Made by a program: the position numbers and the translations under genes. From Bacteroidota bacterium (lineage in GTDB: Bacteria > Bacteroidota > Bacteroidia > Chitinophagales > Chitinophagaceae), in contig JAGWTX010000006.1 in assembly GCA_028875955.1 (NCBI GenBank), forward strand, positions 1 through 16,203: 16,203 bases of DNA. The letters run 5' to 3'. The notes below the pieces were generated by a model, which searched no databases, was not told the DNA's origin, and was given only the letters and a program-made list of their open reading frames with translations. Position 1 is the stretch's first letter; the number at the start of each line of letters is the position of its first letter. Shown here piece after piece: positions 8,501-16,154 of the stretch.

Positions 8501-8691
8501 TGAAAGAGTTAAAAAGATGGGGTATAGAAAAAATGAGGTTTTATGTACAGGTTGCAAACTTATTTACTATTACCAAGTACACAGGATTAGATCCTGAATT
8601 GTCCGGATCAAATGCTGCTTTTGGAATTGATTATGGAAATTATCCCAATAACCAGAAAAATTTCAATATCGGCGTTAACGTCACATTCTAA
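5512..8691 (+). CDS. SusC-like TonB-dependent outer membrane transporter
   Basis: This gene encodes 1059 residues, within the usual SusC range. A signal peptide ends at about HVFA/QK (residue 27/28). Residues 30-105 form the carboxypeptidase-regulatory-like beta domain (GEPIAGATIQVKGT, EGLFTIS). A TonB-box-like stretch LDEILVTGY (108-116) precedes the plug domain of about 120-235, with LQGRASGLNVITSGQPGSGS, SNIRIRGITSF, DPLVIVDGV and AASIYGVRGSNGVIVVTTKRG, all typical SusC landmarks. The rest is the 22-strand barrel, ending in FNIGVNVTF with the terminal aromatic residue needed for outer-membrane insertion. It imports oligosaccharides or other large nutrients with energy from TonB-ExbBD, capped by the SusD partner encoded 26 bases downstream. 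No anti-sigma interaction domain and no sigma/anti-sigma pair are present, so regulation probably does not use ECF trans-envelope signalling. Confidence 0.96.
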   Translation: MPTKAYSFVRTSILTLLLLFFSFHVFAQKTVSGKVNSKSTGEPIAGATIQVKGTTIVALTNNEGLFTISTPNASSVLVVSVVGYAPIEQPLNGKSAFTFSMVETTSQLDEILVTGYSAQRKKDITGSVSVVNVKDLKAVPAGSPEQMLQGRASGLNVITSGQPGSGSNIRIRGITSFGNVDPLVIVDGVQGSLTNLNASEIESIQVLKDAGAASIYGVRGSNGVIVVTTKRGRGRSTVTYDAYVGTQRPAGGNPFNLLGTQGMADLTWLALKNSGQTLSHPQYGSGASPVIPDYINNGGNAGISGTISAADLAKYNITDFNKQIYQIVAANKTGTDWFHEIFSPAMIQSHTITASGGNEKNTYLFSLNYFNQQGTLLGTYLKRYSARINTTYNITKNIRVGENLYVFNRDNPQVANQSEGNAISMAYREQPIIPVYDINGGFAGTAAKGLGNAQNPVANQVRTFDNKGNSWNIQGNMYAEVDFLSHFTARSSFGGTLDNFYYYNYGYRTYENAENNGSNSFSENAGYNRQWTWTNTIKYSNVFAGKHAVTLLGGVEAVEAYGRGVGGGALGYFTDNPSFRVLSTGSSGFTNYSYAYQNSLFSQFGKLDYAYNDKYLLSATVRRDGSSRFGPDKRYGIFPSFALGWRVSNEKFMSNVSWINDLKIRGSWGKLGNQANVDPSNAFSQFGGSPGTSYYDINGTSTSSVQGFRATRIGNPKTGWEEDILTNFGFDAQLFHNKIDMTIEYYQKKINGLLFVDQAPATVGGAALPNVNIGDIQNKGVDASVTYHGSGNKDFKYDIGLIFTTYKSNITSIPGDYFDAGGSRIGNFVRNQVGHPIGSFFGYEVVGLFQDAADVTKSATQDGAKPGRFKYRDANGDGKITDADRVYFGNPNPKYTMGVNLNASYRNWDFSTFLYASVGNDVINYVRYWTDFYPSFQGAKSIDALNNSWLPTRTNTSVPIAENDASFSTNQVPNSYYKENGSYLRCKSLILGYTMPMKELKRWGIEKMRFYVQVANLFTITKYTGLDPELSGSNAAFGIDYGNYPNNQKNFNIGVNVTF

Positions 8692-8717
8692 TTGCTAATC
8701 CATTAATAGTTTATAAT

Positions 8718-10457
8718 ATGAAAAATAGAAAATTTAAAATAGTAATAGCAACCCTACTAACTACCGTAGTGTTGTTTGTTGCCTGCTCAAAAAAGTTCTT
8801 GGAGAAAAATCCGATCGGTTCGCTTGATCAAAATACGCTTGCCAATAAAGCAGGGGTGGAGGGCGTATTGATTGGCGCCTATTCCATGTTGGATGGTTAT
8901 GGAGGCGCCGGTGGTGGATGGCAGAGTGCCGGATCCAACTGGGTTTACGGTGGAGTGGCTTCTGATGATGCGTATAAAGGGTCCGACCCTGGCGATCAGG
9001 CTGATATCGTGCCTATTGAGACATTTACGGCTACTGCTTCTAACGGTTACTTTAACCAGAAATGGCAGGCCTTGTATGATGGTATCCAGCGTTGTAATGA
9101 TGTACTGAGATTAATGTCTGCTGCAACTGATATCAGTGCGGATGATCAGAAAAGGATATCTGGAGAAGCTCGTTTCCTGCGTGCACATTATCATATGGAT
9201 GCCAAGAAAATGTGGAACAATGTTCCATTTGTTGATGAAACCATTACTTATGCAGCTGGTAACTTTAATGTAGAGAATACGGCAGATATCTGGCCAAAAA
9301 TAATCGCCGATCTGGATTATGCCATTGCCAATCTGCCAGCCACGCAAAGTTCTGTTGGTAGGGTTAATGTATGGGCGGCCAAAGCCATGAAAGCAAAAGC
9401 TTTGATGTTTAAAAAAGATTTTGCAGGGGCACTGCCCATATTGAAAGACGTCATAGCCAATGGAGTTACCACGAGCGGAAAGAAATACGCACTGACACCC
9501 AATTTCTTTGACAATTTCAATGCCGAGACCAAAAATTCCTCTGAAGCCATTTTCTCCAGTCAGCAATCAGTAAATGACAACTCCGGTGGTAGTAATGGCG
9601 GATGGGGTGATGTATTAAACTTCCCCTATAACGGTGGCCCCGGCGGATGTTGCGGATTTTACCAACCTTCTGTCAGTTTAGCCAATTCCTTTAAGGTAGA
9701 TCCGGTTTCCGGACTTCCGCTACTGGATACATGGAACGCAAGTGATTTCAAAAACGATCAGGGTATTGCCTCAAAGGACCCCTTTACACCGGATGTGACT
9801 ACCCCGGTAGATCCACGTCTTGATTTTACAATCGGCAGAAGGGGCATTCCTTATCTGGACTGGGGTGTACATCCCGGTAATGACTGGATTCGGGATCAGA
9901 ATAATGGAGGTCCTTATTCACCCATTAAACATGTGTATTACAAACGTCAGGCAGGTGCTTTGACCGACAACTCCTTCTGGACAAGCGGTGTAACCGCTAA
10001 CAACTACACCATTATTCGCTTCTCAGACGTATTGCTTTGGGCTGCTGAATGTGAAGTGGAGGTAGGTTCGCTGGCAAATGCGGTATTATTGGTTAATCAG
10101 GTAAGAAGCCGTATCAAGGATAATCCTACAACCTGGGTTAAAAACGCTGCTGGTACCGGTTATGCTGCCAATTATCAGATTGGATTGTATACCGCATTCC
10201 CAGATCAAACCTATGGTCGTAAAGCAGTTCGCTTTGAAAGAAAACTGGAATTGGCAATGGAAGGGCATAGGTTCTTTGACTTGGTTCGGTATGGAATAGC
10301 AGATGTTGAACTGAACGCCTATATAGCAAAAGAAAAGGCGAAGCGAACATTTTTTACCAATGCAAGTTTTACCAAGGGTAAAAGTGAATATTTCCCAATA
10401 CCTCAGTCTCAGATCGATTTGAGTAAGGGAAAATTGAAGCAGAACCCTGGTTATTAA
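8718..10457 (+). CDS. SusD/RagB-family nutrient-binding outer membrane lipoprotein
   Basis: This gene encodes 579 residues. The signal peptide ends in the lipobox LFVAC with lipidation at Cys23, followed by SKKFLEKNP, the usual SusD start. Residues about 30-250 carry the helical TPR-like half (YDGIQRCNDVLRLM, ISGEARFLRAHYHMDAKKMW). The C-terminal RagB/SusD half holds the signatures ERKLELAMEGHRFFDLVR (507-524) and YFPIPQSQIDLSKGKLKQNPGY (558-579). It sits on the cell surface as a lid of the SusC barrel and binds the substrate. Two adjacent cysteines (311-312) sit in a glycine-rich loop, GGPGGCCGF. The gene starts 26 bases after susC and is surely co-transcribed. A strong terminator follows. 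Substrate cannot be read from the sequence. Confidence 0.96.
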   Translation: MKNRKFKIVIATLLTTVVLFVACSKKFLEKNPIGSLDQNTLANKAGVEGVLIGAYSMLDGYGGAGGGWQSAGSNWVYGGVASDDAYKGSDPGDQADIVPIETFTATASNGYFNQKWQALYDGIQRCNDVLRLMSAATDISADDQKRISGEARFLRAHYHMDAKKMWNNVPFVDETITYAAGNFNVENTADIWPKIIADLDYAIANLPATQSSVGRVNVWAAKAMKAKALMFKKDFAGALPILKDVIANGVTTSGKKYALTPNFFDNFNAETKNSSEAIFSSQQSVNDNSGGSNGGWGDVLNFPYNGGPGGCCGFYQPSVSLANSFKVDPVSGLPLLDTWNASDFKNDQGIASKDPFTPDVTTPVDPRLDFTIGRRGIPYLDWGVHPGNDWIRDQNNGGPYSPIKHVYYKRQAGALTDNSFWTSGVTANNYTIIRFSDVLLWAAECEVEVGSLANAVLLVNQVRSRIKDNPTTWVKNAAGTGYAANYQIGLYTAFPDQTYGRKAVRFERKLELAMEGHRFFDLVRYGIADVELNAYIAKEKAKRTFFTNASFTKGKSEYFPIPQSQIDLSKGKLKQNPGY

Positions 10458-10492
10458 GCGGTAGTTTTTATTTCTGACAATTTGGTTTTTTT

Positions 10493-10520
10493 AAAGAGGA
10501 AGCGTAAAAGCTTCCTCTTT
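10493..10520 (+). terminator. Intrinsic terminator after susD
   Basis: A perfect 11-bp stem (10493-10503 with 10510-10520, AAAGAGGAAGC/GCTTCCTCTTT) encloses the loop GTAAAA and continues into TT and further T-rich sequence. It lies 35 bases after the susD stop and should end or attenuate the susCD transcript before the FG-GAP gene. Confidence 0.88.
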
Positions 10521-10576
10521 TTGTTAATTTCAATTCAGAATTATATAAGTTTAAATACTGTTCTAAATGCGCATCT

Positions 10577-13500
10577 ATGAAAGCTTTATTTAGCATTCAC
10601 CATTGGGTAGCTGGTGTTTTTATTGTTTACCTGTTTGTTTCCTGTAATGATGATCATCCATTATTCACCCAAATTACATCCAGTCAGTCTGGTATTCATT
10701 TTAACAACAAAATACAGCAAACGGATTCCATAAATGTGTTGGATTTTGAAAATATATATAATGGGGGTGGGGTAGGTGTAGGAGATTTCAATAATGACGG
10801 GTTACAGGATCTTTATTTTACAGGTAACCTGGTATCTAATAAATTATATCTGAACAAAGGAGGATTTTCTTTTCAGGATATCACGAATCAGGCAGGGGTT
10901 GATGGGGGGGGTAAATGGTGTCGTGGCGTTTCGGTCGTAGATATCAATAACGATGGATTATCCGATATCTATGTTTGTGCAACCATTCTTAAGGATCCCA
11001 AAATGCGCGAACATCTTTTATATGTAAACCAGGGTATAGATAAGCAGGGTATTCCACATTTCAAGGAAATGGCTAAAGAATACGGTCTGGCTGATACCAG
11101 CCAGGGTACGATGGCTGCTTTTTTTGATTATGACAATGATGGGGACCTGGATGTATATATTGCAAACAATGAAATTGTCAAAAATGATTACCCCAACCGT
11201 TTCAGAGCCATATTAAAGGATGGTTCTCATGCCAATACCGATAAGTTGTTTCGGAATGATTGGAATGATTCCCTGCATCATCCTGTATTTACCGATGTAT
11301 CCAAAAAAGCCGGAATCACAATCGAAGGTTATGCGCATGCGGTTAGTATAGCAGATTTCAACAAAGACGGTTGGAAGGATATCTATGTAACCAATGACTA
11401 TCTTTCCAATGATCTTCTTTGGATCAATCAGCATGACGGAACTTTCAAAGAAGAACTCTCCACTTATTTTAAACATACTTCTGCCAATGCAATGGGGAAC
11501 GATGTGGTAGACATCAACAATGATGGATTGAGTGACGTGATTGCGCTGGATATGAATCCGGAAGACAATTACCGGAAAAAAATGATGTTGAATCCGAATA
11601 GTTACCAAACGTATCAAAACTCAGATTTCTATGGATATGAATACCAATACGTTCGAAATACCTTACAACTCAATCAGGGCCCAAGGGTGCTGCAGAATGA
11701 TTCGGTAGGTCCGCCGATTTTTAGCGATATCGGTTTTTATTCAGGTATTGCGGAAACAGACTGGAGCTGGACACCCCTGGTGGCAGATTTTGACAATGAT
11801 GGTAACCGGGATATTATTGTTACCAATGGATTCCCCAAGGATGTAACCGATCATGATTTTGTAGCTTTCCGGACCAGTGCTTATACTGTGGCCTCAAAAA
11901 AACAATTACTCGATCAGATACCTGAAGTGAAAATCCATAATTATGCATTCAAGAATAAAGGAAATTTACAATTTGAAAATGTGACCCCGAACTGGGGATT
12001 AACGGTTCCTAGTTTTTCAAATGGAGCCGTATATGTTGATTTGGATAATGATGGTGACCTGGATCTGGTGATTAATAATATCAATGATGAGGCGTTGGTG
12101 TATAAAAACAACAAACGTGAAAAGGATCCTAAAAATTCACATTATCTCCAGATTCATTTACAGGGAGATTCTTTGAATAGAGATGGTTTAGGAACCTGGC
12201 TGGAATTGTTTTATGATCATGGTAAAAAGCAGTTTCTGGAATATAGTCCATACCGTGGATATTTGTCTTCAGATGCCCCTGTGGCATATTTTGGCCTGGA
12301 TACTACTGCAAAAATCGATTCACTTCATGTCCGATGGCCAAATGGTAGAATGCAGCGTCTATACAATATACCGGCAGACCAACTTATAGTCGTTAAAAAC
12401 AGCAATGCATTAGAAGCCGATAGTTTTTCGACTGAACCGATTGCGAAACATGCATTATTTGCGGATGTAACGAATCAGTTGAATATACATTATCAACAAA
12501 CCGAAAAAGATTTTATCGATTTTAATATTCAAAAATTATTACCCCATAAGTTTTCTGAATATGGTCCTGCCCTTGCAGTTGCTGATATTGATGGAAACGG
12601 ACTGGAAGACATAGTCTCGGGTGGATCATTTTCTTATAGCGGTCAGTTGTTTTTACAACAACCCAATGGAAAGTTTACCCAAAAAATGTTACTTCCCAAA
12701 GCGGATATCTTTACAAAACGATGGGAAGAGGAAGGTGTCTTATTGTTTGATGCTGATGGCGACGGTGACCAGGATATCTATGTGGCCAGTGGAGGCTATG
12801 AGAATGCAAGTAATACGGCTTCTTACCAGGATAAATTGTATGTGAATGATGGTAAAGGGAATTTTAGTATTGATTCGGCAGCCCTGCCTGCTAACTTTAC
12901 TAGTAAATTTTGTGTCAGAGCTATTGATTTTGATCATGACGGTGACCTTGATATTTTTGTCTCTGGCAGGGTAGATCCATGGCATTATCCCAAACCTGTG
13001 TCTAGTTTCATTTTGCGCAATGATTCAAAACCTGGTAAGATAAAATTTACAGATGTTACCAGCCAGGTAGCTAAAGACCTGAATAACATAGGAATGGTCT
13101 GTGATGCTGTATTTACAGATATTGATAACGATGGATGGCCTGATCTCCTTCTTGCAGGTGAATGGATGCCCATTACCATATTAAAAAACGAAAAAGGCAT
13201 ATTTAAAAACATCAGTACAAATACGGGTATTAACCAGGTTGTCGGTTGGTGGAATACCATCGCTCCGGGAGATTTCGATAATGATGGGGATATCGATTAT
13301 ATCATTGGTAACCAGGGTTTGAATTCATTTTACCGGGCAAGTCCGAAATACCCGGTTCATGTGTATGCTTCCAACTTTGATAAGAACAACAATTTTGATG
13401 CTATTCCCACTCTCTATTTGCCGGATATAGATGGCGTCAAAAAAGAATTTCCCGCTCAGACTCGCGATGATATTATCAAACAAACCATCAGCATGCGGGC

Positions 13501-14167
13501 CAAGTTCCTGGACTACAAATCGTATGCTTTGTCAACCATTGATAAAGTTTTAAGTCCGGAACAATTAAAATCAGCCTTGCAATTATCAGCAAATGAGTTC
13601 GCAACTGTTTTTGTCAGGAACGACGGGAATGGACATTTTTCTATCCATCCTTTGCCAAATAATGTACAGTTTTCTGCATTAAATGGAATGTCAGTGAATG
13701 ATTATAACGGTGATGGTAATTTGGACCTTGCCATAAATTGTAATGATTTTGGTACAGAAGTTTCTGTTGGCAGGTACGATGCTTTGAATGGCCTATTGTT
13801 GGCAGGAGATGGGAAAGGAAATTTTCAGGCATTGTCTATGCTTGAAAGTGGTATCTTTCTACCTGGCAATGGAAAAGCATTGGTACAGTTAAGGGATAAT
13901 AATGGAAGACTTTTACTGGCCGGAAGTCAGAATAGGGGGGATCTGAAAGTGTTTAAATTGAATTCTCCCATAAAAAATATCTCTATTGCTCCCGATGATG
14001 TACGGGCAACGATCTACTTCACAGATGGACGCAAACAGGACAGAGAGTTTTATTATGGGGCATCCTTTTTATCACAGTCAGGAAGGTTTATCTCACTCTC
14101 CAATAATATAAAGCAAATTGATATAAGGAATTCGGCTGGGAAACTAAGAACGATCCGAGTCCAGTAA
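10577..14167 (+). CDS. Large surface lipoprotein with FG-GAP/VCBS repeats and ASPIC/UnbV domain (CRTAC1-like)
   Basis: This gene encodes 1196 residues. The signal peptide ends in LFVSC (lipidated Cys23), followed by the acidic NDDHP that fits a Bacteroidota surface-export signal. Thirteen calcium-loop motifs of form DxDxDGxxD begin at residues 70, 122, 184, 260, 312, 404, 488, 670, 725, 784, 848, 899 and 1042. They mark FG-GAP/VCBS blades of beta-propellers. An ASPIC/UnbV domain lies at about 520-607 (YFGLDTTAKI, HVRWPNGRMQRL). A shorter copy seems to close the protein at 1140-1196 (ATIYFTDGRKQDREF, then FLSQSGRF and IRNSAGKLRTI). The architecture reads propeller-ASPIC twice. It probably binds calcium and glycan or protein ligands outside the cell. 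Such proteins recur beside SusC/SusD pairs in Bacteroidota. No enzyme motif is seen. A G8 tract lies in the coding sequence at 10904-10911. The ATG 10 bases upstream is out of frame and stops after eight codons. Confidence 0.93.
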   Translation: MKALFSIHHWVAGVFIVYLFVSCNDDHPLFTQITSSQSGIHFNNKIQQTDSINVLDFENIYNGGGVGVGDFNNDGLQDLYFTGNLVSNKLYLNKGGFSFQDITNQAGVDGGGKWCRGVSVVDINNDGLSDIYVCATILKDPKMREHLLYVNQGIDKQGIPHFKEMAKEYGLADTSQGTMAAFFDYDNDGDLDVYIANNEIVKNDYPNRFRAILKDGSHANTDKLFRNDWNDSLHHPVFTDVSKKAGITIEGYAHAVSIADFNKDGWKDIYVTNDYLSNDLLWINQHDGTFKEELSTYFKHTSANAMGNDVVDINNDGLSDVIALDMNPEDNYRKKMMLNPNSYQTYQNSDFYGYEYQYVRNTLQLNQGPRVLQNDSVGPPIFSDIGFYSGIAETDWSWTPLVADFDNDGNRDIIVTNGFPKDVTDHDFVAFRTSAYTVASKKQLLDQIPEVKIHNYAFKNKGNLQFENVTPNWGLTVPSFSNGAVYVDLDNDGDLDLVINNINDEALVYKNNKREKDPKNSHYLQIHLQGDSLNRDGLGTWLELFYDHGKKQFLEYSPYRGYLSSDAPVAYFGLDTTAKIDSLHVRWPNGRMQRLYNIPADQLIVVKNSNALEADSFSTEPIAKHALFADVTNQLNIHYQQTEKDFIDFNIQKLLPHKFSEYGPALAVADIDGNGLEDIVSGGSFSYSGQLFLQQPNGKFTQKMLLPKADIFTKRWEEEGVLLFDADGDGDQDIYVASGGYENASNTASYQDKLYVNDGKGNFSIDSAALPANFTSKFCVRAIDFDHDGDLDIFVSGRVDPWHYPKPVSSFILRNDSKPGKIKFTDVTSQVAKDLNNIGMVCDAVFTDIDNDGWPDLLLAGEWMPITILKNEKGIFKNISTNTGINQVVGWWNTIAPGDFDNDGDIDYIIGNQGLNSFYRASPKYPVHVYASNFDKNNNFDAIPTLYLPDIDGVKKEFPAQTRDDIIKQTISMRAKFLDYKSYALSTIDKVLSPEQLKSALQLSANEFATVFVRNDGNGHFSIHPLPNNVQFSALNGMSVNDYNGDGNLDLAINCNDFGTEVSVGRYDALNGLLLAGDGKGNFQALSMLESGIFLPGNGKALVQLRDNNGRLLLAGSQNRGDLKVFKLNSPIKNISIAPDDVRATIYFTDGRKQDREFYYGASFLSQSGRFISLSNNIKQIDIRNSAGKLRTIRVQ
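10904..10911 (+). repeat. G8 homopolymer inside the FG-GAP lipoprotein gene
   Basis: Eight consecutive G bases encode part of VDGGGK (residues 109-113) in an otherwise AT-rich gene. A gain or loss of one base would truncate the protein early. Confidence 0.9.
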
Positions 14168-14214
14168 CAAATCCATAAAATCCAAACCGTGTTAAAAAAA
14201 ATTACTTACAAACT

Positions 14215-14228
14215 TCAAAAATTTTTGA
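14215..14228. repeat. 14-bp A5T5 palindrome before the GH20 start
   Basis: TCAAAAATTTTTGA is a perfect palindrome that ends three bases before the ATG at 14232. A5T5 tracts bend DNA. It may be chance in an AT-rich leader, or it may influence translation initiation. The remaining gap (14168-14214) shows no terminator, so read-through from the upstream gene is possible. Confidence 0.4.
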
Positions 14229-14231
14229 TAA

Positions 14232-16142
14232 ATGAAAAGATGCTTGCTTCTGATTAGCCTGTTGCTAAGTCAGCATTTGTTTAGTCAATCCGGTTCAAAA
14301 GAGATCTCCATTATCCCGGAACCCATGTCGATGATACGGGAAGACGGGGTCTATCAATTACCCCGGACAATCACCCTGTCTGCCCCTTCAACACCGGAAC
14401 TGGAGCAGGTGATCAGTATGCTTAGGGAAAGTTTGATGCGTCCCACCGGGTATGTAGTTACCCGGCAACAAAATAAAGGTAAATCAGACCTGATGCTGGA
14501 ATTGAAAACAGGGGAAAAAGAAAGGCTGGGCGATGAGGGATATGAATTGCAGGTCAATGCTGCGGGAATACATATAACGGCTTATCAACCCGCAGGACTG
14601 TTTTACGGAATCCAGACCCTGTTGCAATTGTTGCCCGCCGAAATCGAAAGCCATGAAAAACGATCCCGGATTAACTGGGTGATTCCCTTTGTAAAAATTA
14701 CAGACAAACCCCGTTTTGCCTGGAGAGGTTTGATGTTTGATGTGGCCAGGCATTTCTTTACCAAACAGGATGTAGAGAAATTTATTGATGATATGGTCAG
14801 GTACAAATACAATCTTTTGCACCTCCATTTAACAGATGATGAAGGATGGCGCATTGAGATCAAAGGGTTGCCGAGACTGACGGAAATCGGTGCCTGGAAT
14901 GTGAAGAAAACCGGCTATTTCGGAACCTTTCCCAAACCTGCTGCTGACGAGCCAAAAAATTATGGCGGGTTTTATACGCAGGATGATATCCGGGAACTGG
15001 TTGCCTATGCAAAAGCAAGGTTTGTCAATATATTACCTGAGATAGATGTGCCGGGTCATAGCCTGGCAGCAGTGGTGGCGTATCCGGAATTGTCCTGTAC
15101 CCCCGCAGCCAATACGTATCAGGTCAGGTCGGGGGAGGAGATCATGGACTGGTCGCATGGCGCTCCGCCCATCGCATTGGTGGATAATACGCTTTGCCCG
15201 GCCAATGAAAAGGTATATGATTTTCTGGACAAGGTGATGACCCAGGTTGCGGAACTTTTCCCCTTTGAATACATTCATGTAGGCGGCGATGAATGCCCTA
15301 AGAATTACTGGGAGAAAACAGAAGCCATCAAAGAACTGATGCAGCGGGAAGGATTGAAATCCATGGAGGAAGTGCAGAGCTATTTTGAAAAAAGACTGGA
15401 AAAAATCGTTGAATCCAAAGGGAAGAAATTTATGGGTTGGGATGAGATCCTGGAAGGAGGGTTGGCACCCAGTGCCGCAGTCATGAGCTGGAGGGGTATG
15501 AAAGGCGGGATCGAAGCGGCCAGGATGAAACACAATGTGGTGATGAGTCCGACCACTTTTGCCTATCTGGATTATATGCAGGGTGATCCCATTGTGGAAC
15601 CCCGTATTTATGCTTCACTCAGGTTAAACAAAGCCTATGAGTTTGAACCCGTACCGGAGGGTGTGGACCCACGGTATATCATCGGCGGTCAGGCCAATCT
15701 TTGGACAGAGCAGGTTTATAATATGCGCCATGCAGAATATATGGTTTGGCCAAGGGGATTCGCCATTGCAGAAACCTTATGGTCTCCAAAAGAGAAGAAG
15801 GACTGGCCCCGTTTTTTTTCAAAAGTGGAAGCGCAATTTGCGAGATATGATATCGCTGAAAAAAAATACGCCCCCAGCATGTATGACCCGATCTTTTCTG
15901 CTGTGAGAACAGCCGATAGCTCACTCCTGATTACCCTGGGAAAGGAATCAGAAAAACTGGATATCTATTACAGTTTTGACAACTCATTCCCGGACAGGTT
16001 TTATCCCAAATATACCCAACCCATTCTTGCACCTAAAGAAGCCGTCATGTTGAAAGTGGTTACTTATGAAGGAAAGAAACAGGTAGGAAGAATAATTGCT
16101 ATGCCTCTAGCTGAATTGAAAGCGAGAGTTGGGAAGAAATAA
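14232..16142 (+). CDS. GH20 beta-N-acetylhexosaminidase, exported
   Basis: This gene encodes 636 residues. The signal peptide MKRCLLLISLLLSQHLFS is probably cut before Gln19, giving a periplasmic or secreted enzyme. Residues about 23-155 form the GH20b domain (IIPEPMSM, YGIQTLLQLLP). The catalytic barrel spans about 160-520. Every active-site position known from Streptomyces plicatus hexosaminidase seems kept: Arg165, Asp202/203 in HLTDDEGWR, His276 in DVPGH, the catalytic pair Asp353-Glu354 in HVGGDE, Trp403, Trp420, Tyr445, Asp447, Trp491 and Glu493. It removes terminal beta-GlcNAc or GalNAc by substrate-assisted retaining catalysis. Residues about 560-630 form a small C-terminal beta domain of the chitobiase/hexosaminidase type (IYYSFDNSFPDRFYPKY). 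It starts 64 bases after the FG-GAP gene. Base composition looks GC-richer than susC. Confidence 0.96.
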   Translation: MKRCLLLISLLLSQHLFSQSGSKEISIIPEPMSMIREDGVYQLPRTITLSAPSTPELEQVISMLRESLMRPTGYVVTRQQNKGKSDLMLELKTGEKERLGDEGYELQVNAAGIHITAYQPAGLFYGIQTLLQLLPAEIESHEKRSRINWVIPFVKITDKPRFAWRGLMFDVARHFFTKQDVEKFIDDMVRYKYNLLHLHLTDDEGWRIEIKGLPRLTEIGAWNVKKTGYFGTFPKPAADEPKNYGGFYTQDDIRELVAYAKARFVNILPEIDVPGHSLAAVVAYPELSCTPAANTYQVRSGEEIMDWSHGAPPIALVDNTLCPANEKVYDFLDKVMTQVAELFPFEYIHVGGDECPKNYWEKTEAIKELMQREGLKSMEEVQSYFEKRLEKIVESKGKKFMGWDEILEGGLAPSAAVMSWRGMKGGIEAARMKHNVVMSPTTFAYLDYMQGDPIVEPRIYASLRLNKAYEFEPVPEGVDPRYIIGGQANLWTEQVYNMRHAEYMVWPRGFAIAETLWSPKEKKDWPRFFSKVEAQFARYDIAEKKYAPSMYDPIFSAVRTADSSLLITLGKESEKLDIYYSFDNSFPDRFYPKYTQPILAPKEAVMLKVVTYEGKKQVGRIIAMPLAELKARVGKK

Positions 16143-16154
16143 TTACCTAGATAC

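Noticed and set aside
9111..9566. 151-codon minus-strand frame opposite susD
   Set aside because: The plus-strand SusD frame is unmistakable here, and the antisense translation is cysteine- and isoleucine-rich without motifs.
10567..10593. Short reading frame beginning at ATG 10567, overlapping the FG-GAP start
   Set aside because: It stops after eight codons in another frame and has no ribosome-binding signal; probably chance.
10763..10782. G-rich stretch that could form a two-layer G-quadruplex
   Set aside because: The last two G-runs are only two bases long, and the stretch is explained by codons for a glycine/valine-rich FG-GAP strand.
15033..15533. 166-codon minus-strand frame opposite the GH20 catalytic region
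   Set aside because: The GH20 active-site motifs are on the plus strand; the reverse frame has no recognisable domain or start context.
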